A DNA stretch of 25,164 nucleotides from Nitrospinae bacterium RIFCSPLOWO2_12_FULL_45_22 (GCA_001803565.1 MHDQ01000251.1:1-25164), one strand, 5' to 3'. Shown: positions 7,355-16,516, numbered from the stretch's first letter. Translations and numbers: made by a program. The notes: a model not told the origin generated them from the letters alone.

Positions 7355-7747
7355 ATGGATACCTCCCTATCTCTTTTTGGTGACTATCAAGTTATTCATA
7401 ACTATCTTCCTATCTTAGTCTTTATTATCTTTGCCTTTGCCTTTGCTATAGGGACTCTTATTTTTTCCTATCTGGTACGGCCCAATAAGCCTGATCCAGA
7501 GAAGCTATCGCCTTATGAGTGTGGTATACCACCGATGATGGATGCCCGGGAAAGGTTCTCTATACGCTTTTTTATCATTGCCATGCTCTTTCTTTTGTTT
7601 GATGTAGAGGTGGTTTTTCTTTATCCCTGGGCAGTAGTGTATAACAAGATAGGGCTTTATGGCTTTGTAGAGATGATGCTTTTTATCGCTATCCTCCTGG
7701 TGGGATACATCTATGCCTGGCGCAAAGGGGCTTTGGAATGGGAGTAG
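7355..7747 (+). CDS. nuoA: NADH-quinone oxidoreductase subunit A
   Basis: 130 residues, the normal length. It has three membrane helices (about 17-40, 72-92, 104-122) and the family motifs YECG (54-57) and [11 protein letters not shown] (82-92). NuoA is a membrane-arm subunit at the junction with the peripheral arm, next to NuoH and near the quinone channel. First gene of the nuo operon; AAAGGA lies seven bases before the ATG. Its last ten bases overlap nuoB, so translation is probably coupled. Confidence 0.95.
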   Translation: MDTSLSLFGDYQVIHNYLPILVFIIFAFAFAIGTLIFSYLVRPNKPDPEKLSPYECGIPPMMDARERFSIRFFIIAMLFLLFDVEVVFLYPWAVVYNKIGLYGFVEMMLFIAILLVGYIYAWRKGALEWE

Positions 7748-8214
7748 TCGAGAATCGTTTCGGAGAGAATATTATTACTACCACCGTTGATGCCTTAGTT
7801 AATTGGGCCCGTAAATCGGCCTTATGGTATATGACATATGGGTTGGCCTGTTGTGCGATTGAGATGATGGCGGCTGGTGCCTCCCGGTACGATTTTGACC
7901 GATTCGGTATGATACCCCGGGCTACCCCCCGCCAATCCGATGTGATGATAGTAGCCGGGACGGTTACCCATAAGATGGCGCCAGTCTTGAAGAGGCTTTA
8001 TGACCAGATGCCGGAACCGCGCTGGGTAATTGCGATGGGCAGTTGTGCTACTTCAGGCGGGATATTTAAGACTTATAGTGTGGTGCAGGGGGTAGATAAG
8101 ATTGTCCCGGTAGATGTCTATGTACCGGGGTGCCCGCCCCGGCCAGAGGCACTGATGTATGGGGTTCTTAAGTTACAAGAAAAGATTGAGCAGATGAAAT
8201 TCGTGCGAAAGTAA
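7738..8214 (+). CDS. nuoB: NADH-quinone oxidoreductase subunit B (N2 cluster)
   Basis: 158 residues. The four ligands of the terminal 4Fe-4S cluster N2 are all present: tandem C38-C39 in [11 protein letters not shown]103 in MGSCATSGG and C132 in [11 protein letters not shown]. NuoB passes electrons from NuoI to quinone at the interface with NuoD. The ATG lies inside the end of nuoA (10-base overlap) and uses an AAAGGGG ribosome site in the nuoA coding region. Confidence 0.96.
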   Translation: MGVVENRFGENIITTTVDALVNWARKSALWYMTYGLACCAIEMMAAGASRYDFDRFGMIPRATPRQSDVMIVAGTVTHKMAPVLKRLYDQMPEPRWVIAMGSCATSGGIFKTYSVVQGVDKIVPVDVYVPGCPPRPEALMYGVLKLQEKIEQMKFVRK

Positions 8215-8226
8215 GTATAGAGATCA

Positions 8227-8769
8227 ATGGATGAAGAGAAGCGAGCGGTAGAGTCGGAATTTGCTGAAGGTGACCATAGTCTCTGGGAAGATAATCCGAT
8301 AGTTAAAAAACTCAGGGAGATATTTCCTGAAGCTATTATAAGCATATCCGGTTTGCAGCCCTATCCTGATGAGCTGACCATAAAAGTGAAAAAAGAGCAG
8401 ATTGTCAAAGTCTGCCAGTTTCTTAAAGATGACCCCCACCTGGCTTTTAATTATCTCTCAGACCTCTGTGGGGTAGACTATCCTGAGCGTGAAGAGCGCT
8501 TCGAGATAGTTTACCATCTCTATTCTATTACCAAAAGGCACCGGCTCCGGTTAAAAGTATCGGTCAAAGATGGGGAGCCGCTCCCTTCGGTAATCGGTGT
8601 GTGGCAGACGGCTAATTGGCATGAGCGGGAGGCTTATGACCTGTTAGGGATTCCGTTTGAAGGCCATCCTGACCTTAGGCGGATACTTTTACCCGAAGAC
8701 TGGGAAGGCCACCCATTAAGAAAAGAGTACCCGTTGATGGGATATAATTCAGATACTAAACCAGATTAG
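8227..8769 (+). CDS. nuoC: NADH-quinone oxidoreductase subunit C
   Basis: 180 residues, a separate NuoC rather than a NuoCD fusion. The C-terminal part carries the 30-kDa subunit signature (ERFEIVYHLYSI, then WHEREAYDLLGIPFEGHPDLRRILLPEDWEGHPLRKEYPL, about 98-173). The N-terminal 40 residues are variable and charged. It is a structural subunit of the peripheral arm that packs against NuoD. It starts 12 bases after nuoB with only a weak purine-rich ribosome site. Confidence 0.95.
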   Translation: MDEEKRAVESEFAEGDHSLWEDNPIVKKLREIFPEAIISISGLQPYPDELTIKVKKEQIVKVCQFLKDDPHLAFNYLSDLCGVDYPEREERFEIVYHLYSITKRHRLRLKVSVKDGEPLPSVIGVWQTANWHEREAYDLLGIPFEGHPDLRRILLPEDWEGHPLRKEYPLMGYNSDTKPD

Positions 8770-8787
8770 CAAGTAAGAAATACCGAC

Positions 8788-8841
8788 TGTAGTGGCAGAG
8801 CTTGCTCTGCCGAATATGTCGGGCAAAGCTCGACCACGACA
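8788..8841. repeat. REP-like palindromic element inside the nuo operon, copy 3
   Basis: Arms TGTAGTGGCAGAGCTT and the reverse complement of the right arm agree at 13 of 16 positions. The left arm itself contains a perfect hairpin: GGCAGAGC (8794-8801), TT, GCTCTGCC (8804-8811). The same arms recur at 3787-3843 and 3875-3900. It fills most of the 87-base nuoC-nuoD spacer and would be transcribed within the operon mRNA. Confidence 0.65.
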
Positions 8842-8856
8842 AAGAAATTTAGGAAG

Positions 8857-9957
8857 ATGGTGCTGGAGACAAAAGAACTACTGTTGAATATGGGCCCCCA
8901 ACACCCCAGTACCCACGGGGTATTGAGGCTACTACTTTATCTTGAGGGGGAGACCATAGTAAACTCTGACCCCATTATAGGGTACTTGCACCGGGGTATT
9001 GAAAAATTGGCGGAAGCAAAGACCTATACGCAATTTATCCCGATCACTGATCGGCTAGACTATATTGCTGCCTTTCCTAATAACCTGGCTTATGTACAAA
9101 CCGTTGAGAAGCTGATGAGCTTAGAAGTACCACTGCGGGCCCAATATATCCGGGTGATCCTTACTGAATTGAACCGGATCGCCAGCCACCTGGTCTGGCT
9201 GGGTACCCATGCTATGGACATTGGCGCTATCACGGTTTTTCTCTATTGTTTTCGGGAAAGGGAAATAATATTAGACCTCTTTGAGATGGTTTCTGGGGCA
9301 CGGATGACCGTTAATTTCTTCCGGTTCGGTGGTGTAGCAGCCGATTTGCCCGCTGAGTTTTATCCTAAGGTCAAGGAATTCCTGGATACCTTTCCTGCCA
9401 AAATAGCCGACTATGAAGCCCTCCTAACCCAAAACCGCATCTGGTTAGCCCGCACCAAGAATGTGGCGGTAATTTCTGCGGAAGATGGCATTAATTGGGG
9501 CTTGAGTGGCCCTAATTTGCGGGGCTCAGGCATCAAATGGGATATTCGTAAGGCGAATCCCTACGCAGTCTACAATAAACTAGATTTTGAGATACCTACA
9601 GGCCAAATGGGTGATGTCTATGACCGGTATATGGTCAGGATGGAGGAGATGCGGCAGAGTACCCGCATAGTCCACCAGGCCTTAGCACAGATGCCTGATG
9701 GAGAGATAAAGGGCAAAGTCCCAAAGATAATTAAACCACCGGCAGGCGAGGCCTATTCCTGTATAGAGTCGCCTAAAGGAGAACTGGGATTTTATATTGT
9801 CAGTGATGGTTCAGAAAAGCCTTATCGGGTAAAGATAAGAGCACCATCTTTCGTTAACCTGGAAGCTTTACCGCTCATGCTGAAGGGTGGTCTGATAGCC
9901 GATGTAATAGCCGCTATTGGCAGCATAGATATTGTCTTAGGGGAGGTGGACCGCTGA
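8857..9957 (+). CDS. nuoD: NADH-quinone oxidoreductase subunit D
   Basis: 366 residues. The N terminus [13 protein letters not shown] (about 12-24), with the quinone-site histidines H16 and H20, and the C terminus ending in GEVDR are diagnostic of the 49-kDa subunit, which evolved from the [NiFe]-hydrogenase large subunit but lacks its nickel Cys pairs. With NuoB it forms the quinone-reduction pocket. AGGA at 8851-8854 is almost touching the ATG at 8857; the GTG codon at 8860 has better spacing and may be the true start. The 3' end overlaps the proposed nuoH start by four bases. Confidence 0.95.
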   Translation: MVLETKELLLNMGPQHPSTHGVLRLLLYLEGETIVNSDPIIGYLHRGIEKLAEAKTYTQFIPITDRLDYIAAFPNNLAYVQTVEKLMSLEVPLRAQYIRVILTELNRIASHLVWLGTHAMDIGAITVFLYCFREREIILDLFEMVSGARMTVNFFRFGGVAADLPAEFYPKVKEFLDTFPAKIADYEALLTQNRIWLARTKNVAVISAEDGINWGLSGPNLRGSGIKWDIRKANPYAVYNKLDFEIPTGQMGDVYDRYMVRMEEMRQSTRIVHQALAQMPDGEIKGKVPKIIKPPAGEAYSCIESPKGELGFYIVSDGSEKPYRVKIRAPSFVNLEALPLMLKGGLIADVIAAIGSIDIVLGEVDR

Positions 9958-10934
9958 TTAATATTTTCTTACCACCTTTATTGGTAGACCTGGGTATGGT
10001 CTTAGTAAAGATCATTATTATCCTGGGGGTGATCTTGTTAGTCGTAGCTTATCTGACTTACCTGGAACGGAAAGTTATTGCCCACCTCCAGGTACGGATA
10101 GGACCGATGCGGGTAGGCTGGCATGGCTTGCTGCAGCCTATAGCTGATGGATTAAAATTGCTGGTTAAAGAAGATATTATCCCAGAAAAAGCCGATAAAT
10201 GGGTCTTTATCCTGTCCCCTATCATCTGTTTGGTGCCGGCTTTTGTGGTCTATGCGGTCATACCCTTTTCTCAGCATTTCTACCTGGCAAATATCAATAT
10301 CGGTATCTTATACATCATATCCATCTCTGCCCTGGGTGTTTATGGCATAGTGCTGGCAGGCTGGTCCTCTAATAGCAAATATGCCTTACTGGGTGGGTTC
10401 AGGTCTGCCGCCCAGATGATCAGTTACGAAATATTTCTTGGCTTCTCTATCATCGGCCCCCTGATGCTAGCCGGGTCTTTAAACACCTTGAAGATCGTGG
10501 AGGCCCAGTCTGGAGTATGGTTTATTATCTACCAACCCCTGGCCTTTGCCCTATACCTGATTGCTGGCATAGCCGAGACTAATCGGATACCTTTTGATCT
10601 GCCAGAGGCCGAGACAGAACTGGTAGCGGGCTTCCATACGGAATATAGTGGGATGAAATTTGCCTTCTTCTTCCTGGCAGAATATGCCAATATGATGGTA
10701 GTATCTTCTATGGCCGTGATCCTTTTTTTGGGCGGTTGGAAGGGGCCTTTTCTGCCGGGTATTGTATGGTTCGCTATTAAGGTAGGAGCCTTTCTCTTCT
10801 TGTTTATCTGGCTGCGGGGTACCCTACCCCGTTACCGGTATGACCAATTGATGCGGATCGGATGGAAGATAATGTTCCCCCTTTGCTTATTAAATATTGC
10901 CCTTACCGGAATAATCTATTATCTCTTTTTGTGA
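9954..10934 (+). CDS. nuoH: NADH-quinone oxidoreductase subunit H, probable CTG start
   Basis: About 326 residues if started at CTG 9954. Motifs are clear: [41 protein letters not shown] near the N terminus and [30 protein letters not shown] in the middle, with about eight membrane helices. NuoH links the membrane arm to the quinone site. Start choice: the first ATG (9996) and a TTG (9981) have no ribosome site, while GGGGAGG (9940-9946) stands seven bases before CTG 9954, which overlaps the nuoD stop as CTGA. ATT at 9957 is the other option. Gene identity is certain; the exact start is inference. Confidence 0.93.
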   Translation: MINIFLPPLLVDLGMVLVKIIIILGVILLVVAYLTYLERKVIAHLQVRIGPMRVGWHGLLQPIADGLKLLVKEDIIPEKADKWVFILSPIICLVPAFVVYAVIPFSQHFYLANINIGILYIISISALGVYGIVLAGWSSNSKYALLGGFRSAAQMISYEIFLGFSIIGPLMLAGSLNTLKIVEAQSGVWFIIYQPLAFALYLIAGIAETNRIPFDLPEAETELVAGFHTEYSGMKFAFFFLAEYANMMVVSSMAVILFLGGWKGPFLPGIVWFAIKVGAFLFLFIWLRGTLPRYRYDQLMRIGWKIMFPLCLLNIALTGIIYYLFL

Positions 10935-10944
10935 AAGGAGATAA

Positions 10945-11403
10945 ATGAAATTATCTGACCTGGCAAAAAAAATCTTTCTGATAGATATTGCGAAGGGACT
11001 CAAGACTACCTTAAAACATCTCTTCCGGAAGCCTATCACCATCCAGTATCCTAAGGAGCGCTGGACCCCCTACCAGCGCTTCCGTGGCCTCCATGCCTTA
11101 AAGACCGAAAAGAACGAAAGCGGCGAGAAAGACCTCTGTATTGCCTGCGGGCTGTGTGCCCGGAGCTGCCCCAGTGATGTCATTGAGATAGTGACATCTG
11201 GTAAAGGTAAAGAGCGGAAGCTAGAACAGTATAAGATTGATTTGTCTCGTTGTATATATTGCGGGTTCTGTGTAGAGGTCTGTCCCCAGAATGCCCTGGA
11301 GATGACCGATTTTTACGAGCTGGCCGGTTATTGCCGGGAGGAACTTATTGCCGATAAAGTGTATCTCACCACCAAGCATTTACCTAAAAAATATAAAAAA
11401 TAA
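10945..11403 (+). CDS. nuoI: NADH-quinone oxidoreductase subunit I (two 4Fe-4S)
   Basis: 152 residues. Two ferredoxin-type motifs supply eight Cys ligands: C65, C68, C71, C75 (CIACGLCARSCP) and C103, C106, C109, C113 (CIYCGFCVEVCP), binding clusters N6a and N6b. The N-terminal helix and IQYPKERW segment anchor it on the peripheral arm. It feeds electrons to NuoB. In complexes lacking NuoEFG, NuoI is the likely entry point for reduced ferredoxin or another donor. AAAGGAG lies six bases before the ATG. Confidence 0.96.
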   Translation: MKLSDLAKKIFLIDIAKGLKTTLKHLFRKPITIQYPKERWTPYQRFRGLHALKTEKNESGEKDLCIACGLCARSCPSDVIEIVTSGKGKERKLEQYKIDLSRCIYCGFCVEVCPQNALEMTDFYELAGYCREELIADKVYLTTKHLPKKYKK

Positions 11404-11414
11404 GAGGGAGAAGG

Positions 11415-11927
11415 ATGCATCAGATATTCTTTTGGGGTTTTGCTTTGCTGGCGGTATTTTCTGCCCTTATGGTTATTACCCGGCGGAATGTAGTCCATTC
11501 TGCCCTCTTTCTGATCTCCACCTTTTTCTGGGTAGCGGCTATATATATCTTGTTGGAGGCAGAGCTGCTGGCTGCTATCCAGATACTGGTATATGCCGGT
11601 GCGATAATGGTCCTGATTGTATTTACTATCTTGTTAATCCATGTGGAAGAGACAAAAATTATTAATCCCTGGCAGCGGCAAAGGCCCATAGCCATCCTTT
11701 TAGGGGTGTTTTTATTGGGCGAGATATTTCTCATATTATCCAGGGCATTATTCCCTGAATCTATTGCCGGAACTGCTTTACAGCAAGTTGCCCAGGAAGG
11801 GAACACAGAGGCGGTGGGGAAACTTTTGTACACCAAATATCTCTTCCCTTTTGAAGTAGCTTCAATACTATTGTTAGCCGCCATGATTGGCGCTATTGTC
11901 ATGGCCAAGAGAGAAATAGAAAAATGA
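11415..11927 (+). CDS. nuoJ: NADH-quinone oxidoreductase subunit J
   Basis: 170 residues with about five membrane helices. It has the family features [45 protein letters not shown] over about 20-65, including the mid-helix segment that changes between alpha and pi forms in complex I structures. GGGAGAAGG lies directly before the ATG. The stop overlaps the nuoK start as ATGA, so the two are translationally coupled. Confidence 0.94.
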   Translation: MHQIFFWGFALLAVFSALMVITRRNVVHSALFLISTFFWVAAIYILLEAELLAAIQILVYAGAIMVLIVFTILLIHVEETKIINPWQRQRPIAILLGVFLLGEIFLILSRALFPESIAGTALQQVAQEGNTEAVGKLLYTKYLFPFEVASILLLAAMIGAIVMAKREIEK

Positions 11928-12226
11928 TACCCATATCCCATTACCTGACCCTGGGGGCTATCATCTTTATCATCGGTAGCATCGGGGTCCTGACCCGTAA
12001 AAATGCCATTATCATCCTGATGTCTATCGAGTTGATGTTAAATGGGGTGAATATAACGCTGGTGGCCTTTTCTTACCACCTGGCCGATCTTACTGGTCAG
12101 ATATTTGCTATATTTGTCGTTGCTGTGGCAGCCGGTGAAGCAGCGGTGGGTCTGGCTATTATTATTGCCCTTTTCCGGTGCCGGGCAACCGTCAATGTGG
12201 ATGAGATCCAGCTATTAAAATGGTAA
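11924..12226 (+). CDS. nuoK: NADH-quinone oxidoreductase subunit K
   Basis: 100 residues, the standard length, with three membrane helices. The two proton-path glutamates are present: E36 ([12 protein letters not shown]) and E72 ([12 protein letters not shown]). NuoK is homologous to MrpC of Na+/H+ antiporters. It overlaps nuoJ by four bases. It is followed by a 204-base spacer holding a long heptamer-phased inverted repeat. Confidence 0.95.
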   Translation: MIPISHYLTLGAIIFIIGSIGVLTRKNAIIILMSIELMLNGVNITLVAFSYHLADLTGQIFAIFVVAVAAGEAAVGLAIIIALFRCRATVNVDEIQLLKW

Positions 12227-12241
12227 CCAGAGGAGCTAAAA

Positions 12242-12411
12242 GTGTAAAGCGCAAAGTGTAAAGCCGAGAGATAGGGCGTAAATCGTAAGGGGTGAGGAGT
12301 AAGGTGAAATTGGTTTTGTCCATTACCACTTATGCCTCACTCCTCTCTCCTAACGCCCTTAGGTCTTACGATCTAACTTTAGTTTTGCGCTTTTCGCTTT
12401 AAACTTTGCAC
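12242..12411. repeat. Long inverted repeat built of degenerate heptamers
   Basis: The left arm can be read as ten consecutive 7-base units from 12242 (GTGTAAA, GCGCAAA, GTGTAAA and so on to 12311). The right arm (about 12325-12411) is a diverged inverted copy, ending in TTTGCGC, TTTTCGC, TTTAAAC and TTTGCAC. RNA from this spacer could form a long imperfect hairpin between nuoK and nuoL. The rest of the 204-base gap holds only the nuoL ribosome site. Confidence 0.65.
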
Positions 12412-12430
12412 TGTAAGGAGGAGGTTAATA

Positions 12431-14410
12431 GTGGTTGATTATGTATGGCTGATCCCGTTCTTCCCTGCAGTAGGGTTTGTTATTAACGGTCTCTTGGGCC
12501 GCAAATATATTAAAGATAGATCCCATTACCCGGGTGTAATCAGCGTAGGGTTATCATTGCTGGTAGCGATTTTAGTCTTCTGGGAAGTCGCCTTTGGTAG
12601 GGGTGGAGGCGATGTTGTCCTGTATCAATGGATCATCGGTACGGGTCTGGAAGCCAATGTAGGTTTTCTGATAGACCCATTAAGCGCAGTAATGATAATG
12701 GTGGTCTGTGGGGTAGGCTTCTTGATCCATGTTTATTCTATTGGCTATATGCACGGTGATGGTGGCTATTATCGGTTCTTTGCCTACTTAAACCTATTTA
12801 TGTTCTCGATGCTGATCCTGGTGCTGGCTGATAATTACCTCTTGATGTTTGTCGGCTGGGAAGGGGTAGGGCTCTGTTCTTACTTATTGATAGGGTTTTG
12901 GTTTCAAAAGAAGTCCGCGGCTGATGCCGGTAAGAAGGCCTTTGTCGTAAACAGAATTGGCGATGCCGGTTTTTTGCTGGGACTCTTTCTTATCTATTCC
13001 CTTTTTGGTACCTTTAATTTTATCCCGGTATTTGAAAATGCCCATATCCTTACTGCGGCTACGGCAACGATCATAACCCTGTGTCTTTTCGTTGGTGCCG
13101 TGGGCAAATCTGCCCAGATACCCCTCTATGTCTGGCTGCCAGATGCTATGGAGGGGCCAACACCGGTCAGTGCCCTGATCCATGCAGCAACCATGGTCAC
13201 GGCTGGCGTATATATGGTAGCCCGTAGCCATGTCCTGTATAGCCTATCCCCGTACTCGATGGCAGTCGTAGCCTTAGTAGGGGCATTCACCGCTATATTC
13301 TCTGCTTCTATTGGCCTGACCCAGAACGATATTAAGCGGGTGCTGGCATATTCTACGGTCAGTCAACTGGGCTATATGTTCCTGGCTTGTGGGGTAGGGG
13401 CCTTTGGTGCCGCAATATTCCATCTTATGACCCATGCCTTCTTTAAGGCCTTACTGTTTTTAGGTTCCGGGAGTGTTATCCATGCCTTACAGGGGGAGCA
13501 GGATATGCGGAAGATGGGTGCCCTGAAGCCTCACACACCCCGGACTTACTGGACTTTCCTGATAGCCAGCCTGGCTATTGCCGGGATACCACCCTTTGCC
13601 GGCTTCTTTAGTAAAGACGAGATCCTCTGGCAGGCCTTCAGCTCGCCCCATGGGAGCTTATGGCTTTGGTTGATGGGGGTAGCAGCGGCCGGGATGACGG
13701 CCTTTTATATGTTCCGTTTGATATTCCTGACTTTTCATGGTTCGTCCCGGGTTGAGCCAGAGGTAGCCCATCATATCCATGAGTCCCCTAACAATATGAC
13801 TATACCCCTGATTATTCTGGCTTTCCTTTCGGTAGTAGGGGGCTGGGTAGGGATACCCGAGGCCCTGGGTGGCAGCAACCAGATCCATCATTTCCTGGCC
13901 CGGGTGCTAGAGCATGGGGCCCATCCTGATCCACCCATTCATTCTACTAGTTTAGAATTTCTCCTGATGCTAATCTCTATCCTGGTAGCCGCTACGGGTA
14001 TTTTTTTGGCTTATCATATGTATATCAGGCGGCCAGAGCTGCCTGCCAGATTGGCCGGGCGATTTCCTGGTATCTATCAGGCCCTGCTCAATAAATACTG
14101 GGTAGATGAGCTCTACCAATATTTTGTTGTTAACCCCATTAAGCGCGGGATGCGCTTCCTCTGGGACCTGGATAATTATATTGTTGATGGCGCAGTAAAT
14201 GGCACGGGCTTTATCACGGTACTAAATAGCCGCCTCTCCGGGATATTTGATCTTTATACTGTGGACGGGGCAGTCAATAGTATGTCTACCCTATTTAATA
14301 ATGGGGCCCGGGGGTTCAGGCGGCTCCATACTGGCCTGGTGCATAATTATGCCCTGGCCATGGTTTTTGGCATATTTATTTTTGTGAGCCTTTATTTATT
14401 CTTTATCTAA
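12431..14410 (+). CDS. nuoL: NADH-quinone oxidoreductase subunit L
   Basis: 659 residues with many membrane helices; GTG start preceded by AAGGAGGAGG. It is an Mrp-antiporter-type proton-pumping subunit. Conserved features are E144 in MFVGWEGVGLCSYLLIGFW, the KSAQIPLYVWLPDAMEGPTPVSALIHAATMVTAGVY core with its Lys, HALFKALLFL-like FFKALLFLGSGSVIHAL, and a long C-terminal lateral-helix region (about 520-659) that distinguishes NuoL from NuoM and NuoN. Slightly longer than many NuoL proteins but ordinary in composition. Confidence 0.95.
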   Translation: MVDYVWLIPFFPAVGFVINGLLGRKYIKDRSHYPGVISVGLSLLVAILVFWEVAFGRGGGDVVLYQWIIGTGLEANVGFLIDPLSAVMIMVVCGVGFLIHVYSIGYMHGDGGYYRFFAYLNLFMFSMLILVLADNYLLMFVGWEGVGLCSYLLIGFWFQKKSAADAGKKAFVVNRIGDAGFLLGLFLIYSLFGTFNFIPVFENAHILTAATATIITLCLFVGAVGKSAQIPLYVWLPDAMEGPTPVSALIHAATMVTAGVYMVARSHVLYSLSPYSMAVVALVGAFTAIFSASIGLTQNDIKRVLAYSTVSQLGYMFLACGVGAFGAAIFHLMTHAFFKALLFLGSGSVIHALQGEQDMRKMGALKPHTPRTYWTFLIASLAIAGIPPFAGFFSKDEILWQAFSSPHGSLWLWLMGVAAAGMTAFYMFRLIFLTFHGSSRVEPEVAHHIHESPNNMTIPLIILAFLSVVGGWVGIPEALGGSNQIHHFLARVLEHGAHPDPPIHSTSLEFLLMLISILVAATGIFLAYHMYIRRPELPARLAGRFPGIYQALLNKYWVDELYQYFVVNPIKRGMRFLWDLDNYIVDGAVNGTGFITVLNSRLSGIFDLYTVDGAVNSMSTLFNNGARGFRRLHTGLVHNYALAMVFGIFIFVSLYLFFI

Positions 14411-14412
14411 AG

Positions 14413-14454
14413 CTAACCATAACTGATAACCATTAACCATTAACTATTAACCAA
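14413..14454. repeat. Heptamer tandem repeat between nuoL and nuoM
   Basis: Six consecutive 7-base units: CTAACCA, TAACTGA, TAACCAT, TAACCAT, TAACTAT and TAACCAA. They fill the 61-base spacer apart from the AAGGAG ribosome site of nuoM. Confidence 0.7.
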
Positions 14455-14471
14455 GCTGGAAGGAGTTAAAG

Positions 14472-16010
14472 ATGCCTGAGCTGATCAAATTTTCTATTCC
14501 CTTGCTCTCCCTTACCCTCTTTATCCCTTTGCTGGGCGCAGTAATCATAATGCTCTTTATCCCCAAGCAGCGCACTAGCCTGATAAAATGGTTCGCCTTT
14601 ATTATTAGTGTAATAGACTTTCTGGTTTCATTGCCCCTGGTGAAATACTTTGACCCCAGCACTAATGCTATGCAATTCGTTGAGCAACATTCCTGGATAC
14701 CCTCTATCGGTGTAGAGTACTTTCTCGGTATAGATGGCATAAGCATCCTGCTGGTGATGTTAACTACTTTATTGACCGCTGTTTCAGTGCTCTGTTCTTT
14801 TATGGCTATTGATTATCGAGAAAAGGAATTCTATGTCTGCCTGCTCTTGTTATCTACGGGTATGTTGGGGGTCTTTATGGCCCTTGATTTTTTCCTCTTT
14901 TATGTCTTCTGGGAAGTGATGCTGGTGCCTATGTATTTCCTTATTGGCGTATGGGGTGGTGGCCGGAAGTTGTACTCAGCCATAAAATTCTTCCTCTATA
15001 CCCTCTTTGGTAGCGTGATCATGCTCTTAGGTATCCTTACCCTCTATTTCCTGACGCCCGAGCCCCATACTTTCAATATCCTAAAGATGACCTATGAACT
15101 AAACATACCCGAGGGGTTGCAGAAATGGCTTTTCCTGGCCTTCTTTATCGGGTTTGCCATTAAAGTGCCTATGTTTCCCTTCCATACCTGGTTACCCGAT
15201 GCCCATACCGATGCCCCTACCGCGGGCAGTGTGATCCTGGCTGGGGTATTGTTGAAGATGGGTACCTATGGCTTTGTACGCTTTAACTTGCCTATGTTCC
15301 CGGAAGCCAGTCATTTCTTCGTGCCCTTTATGGCAGTACTGGCTATTATCGGGATTATTTATGGTGCCTTAGTAGCCATGGCGCAGGAAGATGTGAAGAG
15401 GTTGGTAGCTTATTCCAGTGTGAGCCACCTGGGCTTTGTCATGTTGGGTATCTTTGCCTTGAACCCCCAGGGTATTGTCGGTGGCATGCTCCAGATGATC
15501 AACCATGGCCTTAGTACCGGGGGCTTGTTCTTGTTGGTAGGGATAATTTATGAGCGACGTCATACCCGGATGATTAGCGATTTTGGTGGATTATCCCACC
15601 GGCTCCCCATCTTTTCCACCCTCTTTGCCATTACCATGCTCTCTTCCATCGGTCTACCAGGATTGAATGGCTTTGTAGGGGAATTTCTGATCCTGCTGGG
15701 GGTATTTAAGGCCACCTATATCTATGCCGTTTTTGGTGTAACCGGTATTATATTAGGGGCGGCTTATATGCTCTGGCTGTATCAACGGATGATGTTTGGC
15801 AGTCTGGATAAGCCGGAAAACCAAAAACTGAAGGACTGTAATCTCAGAGAAATAATCTATATGGTCTCTCTGATTATCTTTATGTTCTGGATTGGGCTCT
15901 ATCCCAAGCCCTATTTAAATATAATGGGGCCCACAGTAGACAAGTTAGTAGAGCGAGTCAATCCCGCTTATTTCCAAACTGCCCAACAGAGCCCCCTACC
16001 CCAAAAATGA
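14472..16010 (+). CDS. nuoM: NADH-quinone oxidoreductase subunit M
   Basis: 512 residues; ATG preceded by GGAAGGAG. It is the second antiporter-type proton-pumping subunit, with E148 in FYVFWEVMLVPMYFLIGVWGG, the IKVPMFPFHTWLPDAHTDAPTAGSVILAGVLLKMG core and VKRLVAYSSVSHLGFVMLG. It is the last nuo gene in the window: nuoN, which normally follows directly, is missing, and a 518-base non-coding stretch starts at its stop. Confidence 0.95.
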   Translation: MPELIKFSIPLLSLTLFIPLLGAVIIMLFIPKQRTSLIKWFAFIISVIDFLVSLPLVKYFDPSTNAMQFVEQHSWIPSIGVEYFLGIDGISILLVMLTTLLTAVSVLCSFMAIDYREKEFYVCLLLLSTGMLGVFMALDFFLFYVFWEVMLVPMYFLIGVWGGGRKLYSAIKFFLYTLFGSVIMLLGILTLYFLTPEPHTFNILKMTYELNIPEGLQKWLFLAFFIGFAIKVPMFPFHTWLPDAHTDAPTAGSVILAGVLLKMGTYGFVRFNLPMFPEASHFFVPFMAVLAIIGIIYGALVAMAQEDVKRLVAYSSVSHLGFVMLGIFALNPQGIVGGMLQMINHGLSTGGLFLLVGIIYERRHTRMISDFGGLSHRLPIFSTLFAITMLSSIGLPGLNGFVGEFLILLGVFKATYIYAVFGVTGIILGAAYMLWLYQRMMFGSLDKPENQKLKDCNLREIIYMVSLIIFMFWIGLYPKPYLNIMGPTVDKLVERVNPAYFQTAQQSPLPQK

Positions 16011-16136
16011 TAAACACTGCTATCGGGCAGTCAGAGAGAGAGCTATAGACTGGGTATCTTTTTTAGGGTGATTCATCACTCTATGACCTCTCCAGGATCA
16101 AATTGTTTCCCACTGTCGCTTCCTTTTTGCTACAAT

Positions 16137-16160
16137 ATTTAGTACAAAATTTAGTACAAA
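16137..16160. repeat. Perfect 12-base tandem duplication
   Basis: ATTTAGTACAAA occurs twice head-to-tail without interruption. It lies in the spacer at the left boundary of the accessory island. No matching copy was seen at the right boundary near 23463, so I do not call it an attachment site. Confidence 0.7.
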
Positions 16161-16321
16161 TCCCATATCAACGCCAAAGTCAGGAAATTAGGGGAACGTT
16201 AAAAATGAAGGGAACGCCGCCGAGGCCACATTTAAATTGAAGTGAACAGGGATTTAACCTACATTCCGCCCAAGTTGTTGTAAGCAAAACCTAAAAAGGA
16301 TCATAAAATTAAAGACTTAAA

Positions 16322-16419
16322 CACAAATGGCACGAATGGCACAAATACTTTAGCTTACTATCTCTTTATATTAGATCCTTTCTTCATTTGTGCCATTAGT
16401 CTATTCGTGTAATTCGTGT
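16322..16419. repeat. Nonamer-phased inverted repeat
   Basis: The left arm is three 9-base units (CACAAATGG, CACGAATGG, CACAAATAC). The right arm carries the inverted counterparts. AATGGCACAAAT (16336-16347) and ATTTGTGCCATT (16386-16397) are perfect inverted copies of 12 bases with 38 bases between. Elements with this CACGAATGG flavour are a recurrent intergenic type in many environmental bacteria. Confidence 0.6.
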
Positions 16420-16480
16420 CCCCCTTTTTCAACCCACTACAAACTATTTCTGGCCTTCGAGAAAGGGTGCGGAATCTAAG

Positions 16481-16516
16481 TTGTGATATCTTGAGGTCAC
16501 AAATTGGTACCTCAAG
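16481..16516. promoter_or_regulatory. Overlapping palindromes upstream of the ORF6N gene, operator candidate
   Basis: CTTGAGGT (16490-16497) and ACCTCAAG (16509-16516) form a perfect 8-base inverted repeat with an 11-base spacer. TTGTGA (16481-16486) and TCACAA (16497-16502) form a second one overlapping it. The first ends 12 bases before the ATG and just before the GGAGG ribosome site, a position suited to autoregulation by the ORF6N protein or to control of initiation by RNA folding. Confidence 0.5.

Noticed and set aside
11348-11665. Alternative plus-strand frame across nuoI and nuoJ
   Set aside because: It overlaps two well-supported nuo genes in another frame and starts inside nuoI.
16016-16066. 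Rho-independent terminator after nuoM
   Set aside because: The 5-base-pair hairpin is 28 bases away from the T run and the sequence directly before the T run forms only a weak, mismatched stem.
16085-16170. Remnant of an integrase or small gene on the minus strand (a 22-codon frame starting MGFVLNFVLN)
   Set aside because: Too short, no recombinase motif, and its repetitive start is just the 12-base tandem duplication.
16322-16419. CRISPR array or tandem gene-cassette site
   Set aside because: The repeat unit is 9 bases with no spacers, arranged as two inverted arms, and no cas gene is present.
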